This document shows, piece by piece, positions 33,940 through 43,139 of a stretch of 64,000 nt of DNA. Origin of the DNA: Vibrio atypicus (GTDB lineage Bacteria; Pseudomonadota; Gammaproteobacteria; Enterobacterales; Vibrionaceae). A model generated the notes under the pieces. The model did no database searches, was not told where the DNA came from, and saw only the letters and a list, made by a program, of their open reading frames with translations. The position numbers and the translations under genes were made by a program. The stretch spans positions 372,001-436,000 of the forward strand of contig NZ_BLID01000003.1 of the NCBI RefSeq assembly GCF_009811315.1, in the 5' to 3' direction. Every line of letters starts with the position of its first letter. The stretch's first letter is position 1.

Positions 33940-34851
33940 CTAGTTAAGACCGGAGGCCGACTTCACATCATTAAGCATCTGCTCAGTCGCACGCATACCT
34001 GAAATGGATAAGTACCAAGCATTGATATCGAGATAAGCCATTTTCTTATTTTTGTATGCGTTAGTGCCCTTCACTAGATCATTTTCAAAATCTCGTTTAA
34101 CACTGCTCTCTTTTCCTTTATTGATTAGGATATCTTTATCCACGATCAACAATGTAGAAGGGTTGTTTTCGCGGATGAACTCATAAGAGATCAGATCACC
34201 GTGGCGGCTTTCCTTAATCCCAGGTACGGTTTCTACAAATCCAAAATCTTTGTAAATTGAACCGAAGCGCGATTTTTCGCCAAAGGTCGTAATGTTGCCA
34301 CCAGCACTCATTACCGTTAAGGCATCCACTTTGTTCGTTTGGTTATAATCTTGAAGCTGTTTAAACTCTTTATCCAATTTAGCAATTTGCTGTTCGACCA
34401 GAGCTTCTTTCTCAAACACTTCGCCAAGCTTACGCCACTCTTGTTGCGTACCTTCCCAATAACCTTTCGATTTATCAACGGCGTAAACAATTGTTGGAGC
34501 AATCTCAGATAGCTCTTTGTACTTTCCTGCACCACGAGGACCGACAACAATTAGATCGGGTTTCTGCGTATAAATAGTTTCAAAATCTGGCTCAAACAAA
34601 CTACCCGCCGACACAAACTCTCCATCGCGATATTGGGCCAAATAGTCTGGGAACATGCTAACTGTTGAAACAGCGACAGGCTCTACGCCCAAAGCTTTTA
34701 CGGTATCCAATGGGCCTAAACCTATTACCACAACACGTTCTGGCTTAGTTTCAACCTTTGTCGTGCCTTTTATATGCTCAACTTCTACCGTTTTTGCACT
34801 CGAACCAAATGCAGTTAGGGCAAGAGCAAGCGCCAATGTTTTCATCTTCAT
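33940..34851 (-). CDS. vctP: Siderophore-binding periplasmic protein (VctP-like)
   Basis: A 303-residue periplasmic binding protein of the helical-backbone (cluster A/FepB-CeuE) type. The signal peptide MKMKTLALALALTAFG ends near SSA, with no lipobox cysteine, so it is soluble periplasmic. PERVVVIGLGPLDTVKALGV is the conserved first lobe, and GYWEGTQQEWRKLGE lies in the central helix region. It probably binds a ferric catechol siderophore. It heads the operon behind a Fur-like box. The exact ligand is not determined by sequence. Confidence 0.85.
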   Translation of the reverse strand: MKMKTLALALALTAFGSSAKTVEVEHIKGTTKVETKPERVVVIGLGPLDTVKALGVEPVAVSTVSMFPDYLAQYRDGEFVSAGSLFEPDFETIYTQKPDLIVVGPRGAGKYKELSEIAPTIVYAVDKSKGYWEGTQQEWRKLGEVFEKEALVEQQIAKLDKEFKQLQDYNQTNKVDALTVMSAGGNITTFGEKSRFGSIYKDFGFVETVPGIKESRHGDLISYEFIRENNPSTLLIVDKDILINKGKESSVKRDFENDLVKGTNAYKNKKMAYLDINAWYLSISGMRATEQMLNDVKSASGLN

Positions 34852-34870
34852 CGATTTATCCCCATCAAAA

Positions 34871-34889
34871 TCTAATGCAACGCATTATC
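34871..34889 (-). promoter_or_regulatory. Fur-box candidate upstream of vctP
   Basis: TCTAATGCAACGCATTATC matches 12 of 19 bases of the Fur consensus (by hand alignment on the minus strand) and is 20 bases upstream of the vctP start. It contains an AATGC/GCATT dyad. Iron repression fits the gene function. Confidence 0.6.
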
Positions 34890-34989
34890 ATTTAGATTTT
34901 TATTACTGTCGATAGAGAAAATGAAATTTTGTGCTATTCGAATAGGAATCACTCAGATAGGTGACCAAAAAGACAAAAGATAGGATGTT

Positions 34990-35019
34990 ATAAAAGAAAA
35001 GAGAGCCGTTAGGCTCTCT
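34990..35019 (-). terminator. Terminator downstream of the S4-domain gene
   Basis: An 8-bp stem (AGAGAGCC / GGCTCTCT) with a 4-base loop is followed by a T-rich tract on the minus strand. Confidence 0.88.
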
Positions 35020-35026
35020 GTTAAAA

Positions 35027-35485
35027 CTAAAAGAAGTCGATCGATGTACGACCATTCTTATTCCGCGGTGCCGAGCTCTTCGGTTTAGCGTCGGATGATT
35101 GCTTGCACTGTTTCTTATTAGATGTTTTCTTAGCTTTGCTCGAACTCGATTTTTGTTTCGAGTTAGCCGGCCCTTTCGCTTTGGATTGCAGCGCTTTGGG
35201 TTCTACTTTTGGTTCTGGCTCAGTAATAGGCGCATCACATACCACTACGTAGTATTCTTGATTAAACTCGAAAAAGTCCCCGTCATACATTTTACGGCGT
35301 TTACGCGTTTCAAGTTCACCGTTTACGGCAACATACCCTTCTGCGATAAGGTGCTTCGCTTCACCTCCTCCACCAACCAAGTTAGCAATTTTAAACACTT
35401 TATATAACTCGATAGGATGCGATGAAACTTCAATACCGATCGCTTCGATTTCTATTTCTTCGCCTTGTTCGTACTCTTCACTCAT
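35027..35485 (-). CDS. S4-domain RNA-binding protein with basic low-complexity tail
   Basis: A 152-residue protein. Residues about 20-85 form a YbcJ-like S4 RNA-binding domain (IELYKVFKIANLVGGGGEAKHLI then VAVNGELETRKRRKMYDGD). The rest is rich in Lys, Ser, Pro and Ala and looks disordered, ending GRTSIDFF. The tail is longer than in YbcJ-type proteins of about 70 residues. It probably binds structured RNA, possibly ribosomal; target unknown. The ATG at 35485 follows TTAGAG. Confidence 0.83.
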   Translation of the reverse strand: MSEEYEQGEEIEIEAIGIEVSSHPIELYKVFKIANLVGGGGEAKHLIAEGYVAVNGELETRKRRKMYDGDFFEFNQEYYVVVCDAPITEPEPKVEPKALQSKAKGPANSKQKSSSSKAKKTSNKKQCKQSSDAKPKSSAPRNKNGRTSIDFF

Positions 35486-35577
35486 AACGTACTCTAAGGT
35501 AGATATTGTCAATTTCTTGAGTCTAATCTCTATATCCCAATAAATAAACTAAAGTTATTACTAGTAGCATCAATTAA

Positions 35578-36390
35578 ATGGGTATTCTCGTGCGCTGGTG
35601 GTTAAAGGGACTTATTGCATTTTTTACAACATCGACATTTGCTTATGAGCCGCCAACACAAGTGGTGATCTATGGCGATGATTCTTATCCACCCTATAGC
35701 TACCATGTTAATGGTGAAGCTAGAGGTATTTATACTGAAATTCTGAAAGTCGTCTTTTCACAAATGGATGGCTACTCGATTAAAATCAAACCTATCCCGT
35801 GGAAGCGTGGCCTGAAACTGCTCGAACTTGGTAGAGGTTTTGCGCTCTATCCTCCCTACTATTATGCTGATCAGCGATTTTTCATTTCTCCATATTCAGA
35901 ACCTATTCTTGATGAACAAGTCGTCGTATTTTGTCGACAAGAAAGTATCCAAGGTAGAAAAACAGCCAAATGGCCAGAGGATTACTTCGGACTCACAATT
36001 GGGATAAATGAAGCTTTTTCTTTGGGTGGAGAAGCATTTTGGGACGCCGTAGCTCAAAACAAAATACTCACCCTTTCAGCCAAAGGGAATGAGCTAAGCC
36101 TTATAGCTCTGTATGAAAAACAGAGCGATTGCTACATCAACGATAAACTCTCTGTTCTATGGGCGCTTGAAGATCTAAAAAGAAGTCGCAAAGTTCCACC
36201 GAATTGGGAACTTGTCGAAACTGCAATGGTAAGTAACGAGCAAGGTTACCTCGGTTTCACTAACGTAGACCCACTTACCTACCCCTATAAATCCGATTTT
36301 GTCGCCCAATTTAACTCGCACTTAAAGCGGCTTAAACAGGATGGAACCATTGATAAACTGATCAGCGATTATCTTTCTAATAGACATTAG
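35578..36390 (+). CDS. Periplasmic solute-binding protein, family 3 type, orphan
   Basis: A 270-residue protein with a short signal peptide (to about residue 23, ending FAYEPP) and the family 3 amino-acid-binding fold. YGDDSYPPYSYHVNGEARGIYTEIL is the ligand-binding N-lobe, cut here only by description, and it ends with LKRLKQDGTIDKLISDYL. No ABC permease or ATPase is adjacent. Such orphan proteins in vibrios may act as sensors or accessory binders. No ligand can be assigned. Confidence 0.82.
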   Translation: MGILVRWWLKGLIAFFTTSTFAYEPPTQVVIYGDDSYPPYSYHVNGEARGIYTEILKVVFSQMDGYSIKIKPIPWKRGLKLLELGRGFALYPPYYYADQRFFISPYSEPILDEQVVVFCRQESIQGRKTAKWPEDYFGLTIGINEAFSLGGEAFWDAVAQNKILTLSAKGNELSLIALYEKQSDCYINDKLSVLWALEDLKRSRKVPPNWELVETAMVSNEQGYLGFTNVDPLTYPYKSDFVAQFNSHLKRLKQDGTIDKLISDYLSNRH

Positions 36391-36527
36391 CTGACATCCT
36401 TCTGACAGACTTTCCTTATTGGAAAGTGCGCCTTTCCACCTTTTCCGTCAGTTTTGTCTTACATTACCCCCATCGGAACAAGCAGTGCACGGACGACACT
36501 TACAATAAACTAAAAAGAGAAAGAATA

Positions 36528-37160
36528 ATGATGTCAGCAACTAAAACACTCGTAATCGATAGCCAACCAATTATGCGTACTGCGGTAGAGCAACTTGTTT
36601 ACGAATTACTCCCAAGAGCACAAGTTTTACAAGCAAGTTCAGCGACATTCGGAGTTCAAGTCGTCAAAAACCACGCAATTGATTTGGTGATTCTAGATGT
36701 TGATCTGGAAAACTCAGATGGTTTTGAATTTGTTCGCCGCGCAAGAGCACATGGGTATAAAGGTAAAATCTTGTTCCTTTCAGGTAACAAGCACCCGATG
36801 TACTCTGACACCGCACGCAAACTTGGAGCAAATGGATACGTTGCAAAATTTGAATCTACTCCAGTATTGAAAGAAGCCATTATTAGTGTCATTCGTGGCT
36901 ACAAAGTATTTAAGCAAGAGCGTACAACCACTCGCAGAAACACGACCTTATCTAACAGAGAGACTGTCGTGTTCAATTACTTAGTAAAAGGTTACACCAA
37001 CAAAAAGATTTCTGAGTTACTGTCGTTAAGCTCAAAGACTATCAGTACTTACAAATCACGAATTCTCGACAAATATAATGTCGATTCAATTGTTGAACTT
37101 ATGAATCTACAAGAACATTTATATGTATCAGTCTCTGAGACTAGAACAAATATTGCCTAA
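36528..37160 (+). CDS. NarL/FimZ-type response regulator
   Basis: A 210-residue receiver plus LuxR-HTH protein. The acceptor aspartate is in VILDVDL and lysine in YVAKFES, but the N-terminal acidic pocket reads VIDSQP rather than DDH, so one acid is missing. The HTH is NRETVVFNYLVKGYTNKKISELLSLS. It resembles BvgA/FimZ-like regulators that control surface structures. No kinase is adjacent. I used the ATG at 36528 (ATGATG pair) after AAGAGAAAG; the frame open from 36426 is not supported. It overlaps the convergent LysR end by 20 bases. Confidence 0.85.
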   Translation: MMSATKTLVIDSQPIMRTAVEQLVYELLPRAQVLQASSATFGVQVVKNHAIDLVILDVDLENSDGFEFVRRARAHGYKGKILFLSGNKHPMYSDTARKLGANGYVAKFESTPVLKEAIISVIRGYKVFKQERTTTRRNTTLSNRETVVFNYLVKGYTNKKISELLSLSSKTISTYKSRILDKYNVDSIVELMNLQEHLYVSVSETRTNIA

Positions 37161-38031
37161 GTTTATTAGCCAATAAGACATGCAGAGGATTACTGTGATG
37201 CACCATCTTATAGTTAGCGACTACAGACGGTGTATGCTCGAGTTGTAAATGCTCAGGTAATACACTCACACAGTAATCTTCGCGCTCTAACAAATGCTTA
37301 GTCGCTGGTAGCAATGTTGCCGATTCGGTCGCTTCCAGCATTTCAAACAAGCAAGTAATGTTGTCAACGACACCAATCTTATGGATATCGATTCCTTGCT
37401 CTTCCAATGCAAGTTTTGTTACTGCTTGTTTATCTTGCCAACCTTTCATTTCCATCATGATGTACGGCATGGCAAGTTTCTCTTCCAGAGTTTTCGAACA
37501 ATATTTTTTCGAACAAACAATGCCACCAAGGTAACGACCTAAATGCTTCTGATAAATTGTTTTGGTCATATCCGGGTTGAAATACTGTACACCTACATCG
37601 ATCTTGTCATCGAGTAAGCCTTCAATAGAATCGTCAGACCAAGTTGTAATGCTGATAAAAGAATTAGGGAAAGTTTCAAATAAATCCACCATCAAGGATT
37701 TTCCAAAAAGATATTGAGCTAGACTCGGTAACGCAATAGTGATGGGTTTATCATACGTCGCTGGATCGAAATCTTCTTTTTGTACCGCGCCATTGATCAG
37801 GTCTAACCCTTGTTCCACTTGCGGCAGAAGTTGCAAAGTGAACTCCGTAGGTTCGTATTCATTTGCTCCCCTAACAAACAATTGGTCTCCCAACTGTTCT
37901 CTCAGCTTTGCTAAATGCTTACTTACTGCACTTTCTGTCTTACCCAGAACTTTCGCTACTGGCTTTAACTGACGGTGCTTATCCAACAATGTAAGCACTT
38001 TGAGCAAGTTGAGATCTAATTGAGACTTCAT
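37141..38031 (-). CDS. LysR-family transcriptional regulator
   Basis: A 297-residue LysR protein. The N-terminus DLNLLKVLTLLDKHRQLKPVAKVLG then KTESAVSKHLAKLREQLGD is a classic LysR winged helix of the NodD/LeuO-like group, followed by an effector domain. The ATG at 38031 follows AGGAAGG; the frame from 38073 is not needed. It is divergent from the PAS-GGDEF-EAL gene, with palindromic sequence between. Its C-terminus overlaps the response regulator gene on the other strand by 20 bases. Confidence 0.88.
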   Translation of the reverse strand: MKSQLDLNLLKVLTLLDKHRQLKPVAKVLGKTESAVSKHLAKLREQLGDQLFVRGANEYEPTEFTLQLLPQVEQGLDLINGAVQKEDFDPATYDKPITIALPSLAQYLFGKSLMVDLFETFPNSFISITTWSDDSIEGLLDDKIDVGVQYFNPDMTKTIYQKHLGRYLGGIVCSKKYCSKTLEEKLAMPYIMMEMKGWQDKQAVTKLALEEQGIDIHKIGVVDNITCLFEMLEATESATLLPATKHLLEREDYCVSVLPEHLQLEHTPSVVANYKMVHHSNPLHVLLANKLRQYLF

Positions 38032-38345
38032 ATCCTTCCTATTTTTAGTTGCGTAAACGCATACAATGCTCAACCAATATGGCCGAAATCAAAAACACTC
38101 TACCCTAGTACAAAGTCTCAGGTATCGACAAACCCTATATACATATTTTTGCACAACGTTGAAATGTCAGATCATTGTTTATACAACTATTAACCCTACT
38201 TTAACGACAAACTTCACATTAAGGGTTAAATGCGTTTGATAAATTATCGATAATTTCGTTTATTAAATTGCAACGAATCGCAATCTACGCTTAATACCGT
38301 ATCATAATTGATGCCTAGCATATCGCTTATGTATCTTAGGACTCT
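38032..38345. promoter_or_regulatory. Divergent intergenic region (LysR / PAS-GGDEF-EAL)
   Basis: The 314-base gap holds no gene. It contains a perfect 16-bp palindrome at 38241-38256 (AAATTATCGATAATTT) and a separate pair of arms TTAACCCT / AGGGTTAA (38190-38197, 38222-38229). Both are candidate binding sites for the divergent LysR regulator. Confidence 0.55.
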
Positions 38346-40118
38346 ATGTCGCAAACTATTAACAGCATTGTCCCTCGTCCGAAAATTACTTTGGTTTCGG
38401 AGTGTGAGGTAACAATGGAACAAAAGACCGACGAACTTTCTCATTCTCTAACTGGAGCAGAGTTAGATGAATTGATGGACCATCATTTTAAACACATGGT
38501 CGATGTGCTTAATGATGGCATCTTTTATATGTCTGATACCGAGCATGTCTGTTTTTATAACCCAAGCTTTTATCAACGCTTTGGGGTGCAGTCTGGGCAC
38601 ACTTGTTTGAAATATTGGCTTGATCTCGTCCACCCTATGGATCGAGCAATGCTACAGAGTCGTGTCGATGAGCATATCTCAGAAGACGAAGCTAAACTCG
38701 CCACACAATACCGTGTTCGTTGCACGAATGGGCAATATGTCTGGTTAGAAGGAACAGCGATAACTAAGACGGTCAAAGGCAAACGCTTCATGATTGGTTG
38801 TCATAAGGATATCTCTGACCGAAAACTGATGGAGGCTTTTGTTCATCAAACATCGTATAAAGATGGCGCTTCGGGCCTGTCTAACGATTACAAGCTAGCG
38901 ATGGATATCGACAATATCGGCTCTCTTCGCGAAACTCATAGCCTAATATACATACAAATTGCCAATATTCGCTCGTACCTTTCACTATATGGTGCGCAAA
39001 TTATGCGCGATGTATTGAGCCATTTAGTCGAAGCTCTGAATAGCTTCCCAGACCATTTCGTCGATCTTTATCGTGTACGTTCAGACGATTTTGTTATTTT
39101 ACTTCGCGGCGAATACTCACCAGAAGAATTCTTTGATCTTGGTGAACGTATTTCCAATGAATATCATGACGCAGTCAAAGCGAACGGTTTTTTGTACGGC
39201 ACCGAGATAAATTTAGGTATTTACCCTAATATCCCAGCCGAGCAAGAAGCAGAAGAAGCGATTAAAATAGCATGCCGTACTAGCCAATTTGCTCGAGAAC
39301 TGCAGCAAACACATATTAGTGTTTATAATGGTGAAACAAAAACTAAGGTTGATCGCCATTTCTACATTGAGCGCGAACTCGGCAATGCTATAAACAAAGA
39401 TATTTTATCGGTTAAGTTTCAACCTATCATCTGTACCAAACGTCATGCTATCGCAAGTTTTGAAGCACTGGTTCGTTGGAAGTGCCCTGAAGCCGGTGAA
39501 ATCTTCCCTGATGAATTCATTTCTGTTGCTGAAAAGAAAGGGCTAATCGTCGATCTCGGTTACATGGTCTATACAAAAGCCTGCGAGTTTCTCCAACAGT
39601 ATCAAGCAACGCATAATACCTCTGTGCGAGTAAATGTGAACGTTTCTGTTCTCCAACTGCTTAACCACGAGTTTCCTCAAACGGTCAAACGTATTGCAGA
39701 AGAGTATTCAATCAACCCTAAAAACATCGTGCTCGAGCTGACTGAGACCATGATTTTAGATGGGAATAAGAATGCTATTGACCAATTAAATAAGCTCAGC
39801 GAGATTGGTTTTCAGCTTTCACTTGATGATTTCGGCGCAGGTTACAGTTCATTAAACAGTTTTTTTGATCTTCCTTTGCAACAAATCAAAGTCGATAAAT
39901 CAATTACTTGGCGCTCTTTTACTAACCCAGCAACGTTTGAATACCTCACTTTTGTTATTAAGCTGTGCCAAGCTTACGATGTCGATATCGTGATTGAAGG
40001 AATAGAGAATGGTCAAATGGCCAAGGCCTTCACTGACATGGGCGCCTCTTATCTCCAAGGTTATTGGTTTTCAAAACCTCTTTCATTAGCCAGCGCAAGC
40101 CACTACACCTTAGTTTAA
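38346..40118 (+). CDS. PAS-GGDEF(degenerate)-EAL phosphodiesterase
   Basis: A 590-residue protein. A PAS domain occupies about residues 45-160 (DGIFYMSDTEHVCFYNPSF; YVWLEGTAITKTVKGKR). The GGDEF domain reads VRSDDFVILL at its signature, so cyclase activity is lost. The EAL domain is complete: FEALVRW, NVNVSV, ELTET, LDDFGAGYSS, IKVDKSI, IEGIEN and QGYWFS. It should therefore degrade cyclic-di-GMP, with PAS as input. Two starts have ribosome sites: ATG 38346 (AGGA) and ATG 38415 (GAGGT). I kept the longer one. Confidence 0.87.
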   Translation: MSQTINSIVPRPKITLVSECEVTMEQKTDELSHSLTGAELDELMDHHFKHMVDVLNDGIFYMSDTEHVCFYNPSFYQRFGVQSGHTCLKYWLDLVHPMDRAMLQSRVDEHISEDEAKLATQYRVRCTNGQYVWLEGTAITKTVKGKRFMIGCHKDISDRKLMEAFVHQTSYKDGASGLSNDYKLAMDIDNIGSLRETHSLIYIQIANIRSYLSLYGAQIMRDVLSHLVEALNSFPDHFVDLYRVRSDDFVILLRGEYSPEEFFDLGERISNEYHDAVKANGFLYGTEINLGIYPNIPAEQEAEEAIKIACRTSQFARELQQTHISVYNGETKTKVDRHFYIERELGNAINKDILSVKFQPIICTKRHAIASFEALVRWKCPEAGEIFPDEFISVAEKKGLIVDLGYMVYTKACEFLQQYQATHNTSVRVNVNVSVLQLLNHEFPQTVKRIAEEYSINPKNIVLELTETMILDGNKNAIDQLNKLSEIGFQLSLDDFGAGYSSLNSFFDLPLQQIKVDKSITWRSFTNPATFEYLTFVIKLCQAYDVDIVIEGIENGQMAKAFTDMGASYLQGYWFSKPLSLASASHYTLV

Positions 40119-40194
40119 CCATCTCAAACGTGAGACACATTAAGTTTGTCAATTATTGCCTATTGACTAATTAACTTAAGTTGTAGAAAATTTG

Positions 40195-40310
40195 CGCGAC
40201 TCAATAACTAACTTTCCTTTTCGAAAGAGATCTCTCATTAGTTGTTGAGTTGATGGATCAAGGAGCCGGTTCATCGATTTAGCCAGGTAACGAAAGAATT
40301 ACCAGCCATC
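40195..40310 (+). ncRNA. Structured 5' leader candidate upstream of the M16-like gene
   Basis: Arms CTCAATAACTAA (40200-40211) and TTAGTTGTTGAG (40238-40249) pair with one wobble and enclose a CTTTC/GAAAG hairpin. A second domain is closed by GATGG (40252-40256) and CCATC (40306-40310) and holds a GGTAA/TTACC hairpin. It ends 46 bases before the TTG start. The sequence does not match a riboswitch class I recognise. Confidence 0.4.
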
Positions 40311-40356
40311 GCCTCAAACAAGGAATGTCCACCCTTACTTGTTTTAGGAGAACACC

Positions 40357-41490
40357 TTGCTTACACCAATACGTACTTTTTTCGCTGCTTCACTAACTGC
40401 TAGCCTACTTATCACATCGTCCCTCTATTCTATGCCTATTAACGCGGCTCAAGACACTGCGGCCTGGTTTACTCATAGCGATATTGCTCTTCCGAAAGGG
40501 ACTAAAGTTGCTCAGCTTCAAAATCAATTACGTTATGTACTATTGCCTACAAGCCGCAGCGCAACGGCTGTGTCAATTCGTATTCGATTTCCGATCGCAT
40601 CCCCTTCCGCCAATCAAGCGGTAAACCGTATTATCGAGAACTCGAATTGGGCATTCCACAGCGACGCCGATCAAACGGTACTTAAGCTCGATCTCCCAAA
40701 CCAAGAAAACGTAACGCTTCAAGACGCTTTACAAGACATTTCAGTACGCATTCAAGCGCACAACTCTAACGATTTACTCACTCCTATCGATGCGTCAGTC
40801 GTTGTAGCAGGTCACCTCAACACACGCGTCGCAGCGAAAACACTTGAAGATGCATTCTCAACGTGGGTACCTCAAGCAGCGCTTGTTTCTGCATCTACCG
40901 ACTCGCTTCAATCTATTTCTCAAGAAAAAGCTGAAGACACAAAACCAACCGTTTCTTACACTGCACACACTATTTTAAATAGCCGTGAAGACAATAAGTT
41001 AACGAGAAAGCAGCTTCTAACTGCAACTATCGCGAACAAGATCCTAGAACAGCGTTTAAAGAAGGCGCTAGAACAAGAGCCTGTAGAAATCTCAGTTTCA
41101 AATAAAGTTTTAGGGCAAACAAACCTTGTTTCTCAGGTTGCTGTCGTGAGTGACGACAACCAACGAATTCAACAGGCACAAAAAGTAGTACAACAAGAAA
41201 TCGATCGCGCTAAAGCAAGTGGATTTAGCCAAGCAGAATATGAAATGGTGGTATCCGAACTTCGCAATGAGCTTGAGAAAAAGACGCGACGTTATGATGA
41301 AGCTTATACAGCGCACCAGGCAGATACGCTTGTAACTGCGATTAACGAGGGGAAAGTCTATACCTCTCCTTCATACGATCTTGAGTTGATGAACTTTCAT
41401 GTAGCTCACCTAAATGAGTTCGACATTAGCAATGAATTCGAGCACATTTGGCAAAAGCCAATGGAAATGGTAATCCTACCGAATAGCTAA
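40357..41490 (+). CDS. Secreted M16 (insulinase-like) protein lacking the zinc motif
   Basis: A 377-residue secreted protein; the signal peptide spans about residues 1-30 (LLITSSLYSMPINAAQ). The body resembles M16 peptidases: LPKGTKVAQLQNQLRYVLLP at the opening strand and VVVAGHLNTRVAAKTLEDAF in the middle. The HxxEH zinc-binding helix expected about 40-60 residues after the first strand is absent; the region there goes straight from RFPIASPSANQAVNRIIE into the next strand. It is probably catalytically dead. The TTG start is supported by AGGAG at good spacing. Confidence 0.7.
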   Translation: MLTPIRTFFAASLTASLLITSSLYSMPINAAQDTAAWFTHSDIALPKGTKVAQLQNQLRYVLLPTSRSATAVSIRIRFPIASPSANQAVNRIIENSNWAFHSDADQTVLKLDLPNQENVTLQDALQDISVRIQAHNSNDLLTPIDASVVVAGHLNTRVAAKTLEDAFSTWVPQAALVSASTDSLQSISQEKAEDTKPTVSYTAHTILNSREDNKLTRKQLLTATIANKILEQRLKKALEQEPVEISVSNKVLGQTNLVSQVAVVSDDNQRIQQAQKVVQQEIDRAKASGFSQAEYEMVVSELRNELEKKTRRYDEAYTAHQADTLVTAINEGKVYTSPSYDLELMNFHVAHLNEFDISNEFEHIWQKPMEMVILPNS

Positions 41491-41510
41491 TATTTGACTT
41501 ACAAAACAAC

Positions 41511-41542
41511 ATAAAGCCGCTTCTAAAAGCGGCTTTATTTTT
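41511..41542. terminator. Bidirectional terminator between M16-like gene and yejF
   Basis: A 12-bp perfect stem (ATAAAGCCGCTT / AAGCGGCTTTAT) with a 4-base loop and flanking T/A tracts lies between the convergent genes. Confidence 0.9.
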
Positions 41543-41543
41543 A

Positions 41544-43136
41544 TTAGAAACTGGATAACGAAACCAATTCTTGCGTATAAGGATGGGTGGGTTGACTAAA
41601 CAGGCGCACAGTTCTTCCTTGTTCAACAATCTCCCCTTGCTTCATTACAATCGTATAATGGCAGAGAGATTTGACAACATTCAAATCGTGGCTGATAAAC
41701 AAATAGCTTAACCCATATTTACGTTGCAACGATTTCAGCAAATCCAAAACTTGAGCCTGAACAGTTCGATCTAATGAAGAGGTAGGCTCATCTAAAAGAA
41801 TAAACTCTGGCTTTAAAATGAGTGCCCTAGCGATTGCGATACGTTGTCTTTGTCCTCCGGAGAACTCATTGGGATAACGATGGCGAGATTCAGGGTCGAG
41901 ATCGACCTCTTTCATCACTTCAACGATCATCGATTCCATCTCTTGTTCAGATAACTCTTGATGTACTCTTAAGCCCTCACCAATGACTTGAGCGACTGAC
42001 ATTCGAGGGTTCAACGCAGAGAAAGGATCTTGAAAGACGACTTGCATTTTACTGCGAAAAGGCAACATGGCCTGCCTGTCTAGCCCTTGGAGTTCTTGTT
42101 CTTCATACCGAATTGATCCTTCAGAGTGAACAAGTTTTAATATAGCCATACCCGTTGTTGACTTACCTGAGCCACTCTCGCCCACTAGGCCAATGGATTC
42201 ACCACGATTCAATGTAAATCCCATATCCGTAACGGCTTTAATATGTGAGACCACTCGTTTGAAAATCCCCCCTGTAATAGGGAACCAAACTCGCAATTGC
42301 TCGGCACTTAATATCGGGTGGGGATTCGCTTCACAAGCAACAGGTTCACCCCGTGGATCCGAGTTGATAAGCAATTGAGTATAAGGGTGCGTTGGATTAG
42401 CAAACAAAGAATGACACTCTCCAACCTCAACCAAACGACCATCCTGCATAACGGCAACTCGATCGGCTATTCGGCGAACAATACTTAAGTCATGTGTGAT
42501 AAAGAGCATGGCCATACCAAACTCTCGCTGTAGATCTTTAAGTAAGTCCAATATCTGAGCTTGTACTGATACGTCTAATGCCGTTGTCGGTTCATCGGCA
42601 ATCAATAGTTCTGGCTCATTGATAAGCGCCATGGCGATCATCACTCGCTGACGTTCGCCACCAGACAACTCATGAGGATAAGCATTAATTTTGACTTCTG
42701 GGTAGCGAATGCCGACTTTTTCTAGCCAGCTAATAGCAAGTTGCTCCGCTTTTTTCTGTCTCATCCCGCGATGAATCGCTAGCGTTTCAACCAACTGCTT
42801 TCCTATCTTATGCAAAGGATTCAAAGAGACCATGGGCTCTTGAAAAATCATCCCAATGCGACCGCCTCGGATACCCCTTAACTGCCGTTCAGAGCAGCTC
42901 AAGATATCGATTCCGTCAAAGGTAATTTTCCCTTCTAAATAGTGTGAAGAGCCTTTAGGAAGCAGCTTCAACACAGAATTTGCAGTAACAGACTTACCAG
43001 AACCGCTCTCTCCTACCAATGCAAGGGTTTCCCCTTTATTGATGGAAAGTGAGACCTGGTGAGTCACTTGTTCTATGTCATTGTTTCGCCCAAATCCAAC
43101 AGAGAGCGCTTCAATATTTAATACTTGCTCTGTCAT
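41544..43136 (-). CDS. yejF: Peptide ABC transporter ATPase YejF
   Basis: A 530-residue double ATPase. Both halves are complete: Walker A GESGSGKS occurs twice, signatures are LSGGERQR and FSGGQRQR, and Walker B motifs LLIADEPT and FILLDEPT. It fuels uptake of peptides and, in E. coli, microcin C through the Yej system. It ends the yejA-B-E-F operon, four bases after yejE. Confidence 0.94.
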   Translation of the reverse strand: MTEQVLNIEALSVGFGRNNDIEQVTHQVSLSINKGETLALVGESGSGKSVTANSVLKLLPKGSSHYLEGKITFDGIDILSCSERQLRGIRGGRIGMIFQEPMVSLNPLHKIGKQLVETLAIHRGMRQKKAEQLAISWLEKVGIRYPEVKINAYPHELSGGERQRVMIAMALINEPELLIADEPTTALDVSVQAQILDLLKDLQREFGMAMLFITHDLSIVRRIADRVAVMQDGRLVEVGECHSLFANPTHPYTQLLINSDPRGEPVACEANPHPILSAEQLRVWFPITGGIFKRVVSHIKAVTDMGFTLNRGESIGLVGESGSGKSTTGMAILKLVHSEGSIRYEEQELQGLDRQAMLPFRSKMQVVFQDPFSALNPRMSVAQVIGEGLRVHQELSEQEMESMIVEVMKEVDLDPESRHRYPNEFSGGQRQRIAIARALILKPEFILLDEPTSSLDRTVQAQVLDLLKSLQRKYGLSYLFISHDLNVVKSLCHYTIVMKQGEIVEQGRTVRLFSQPTHPYTQELVSLSSF

Positions 43137-43139
43137 AAT

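Noticed and set aside
40195..40310. Cyclic-di-GMP (GEMM) riboswitch
   Set aside because: The conserved GEMM core and its GGTAGGTAGCGGGGTTACC-like stem are not present; only generic hairpins are seen.
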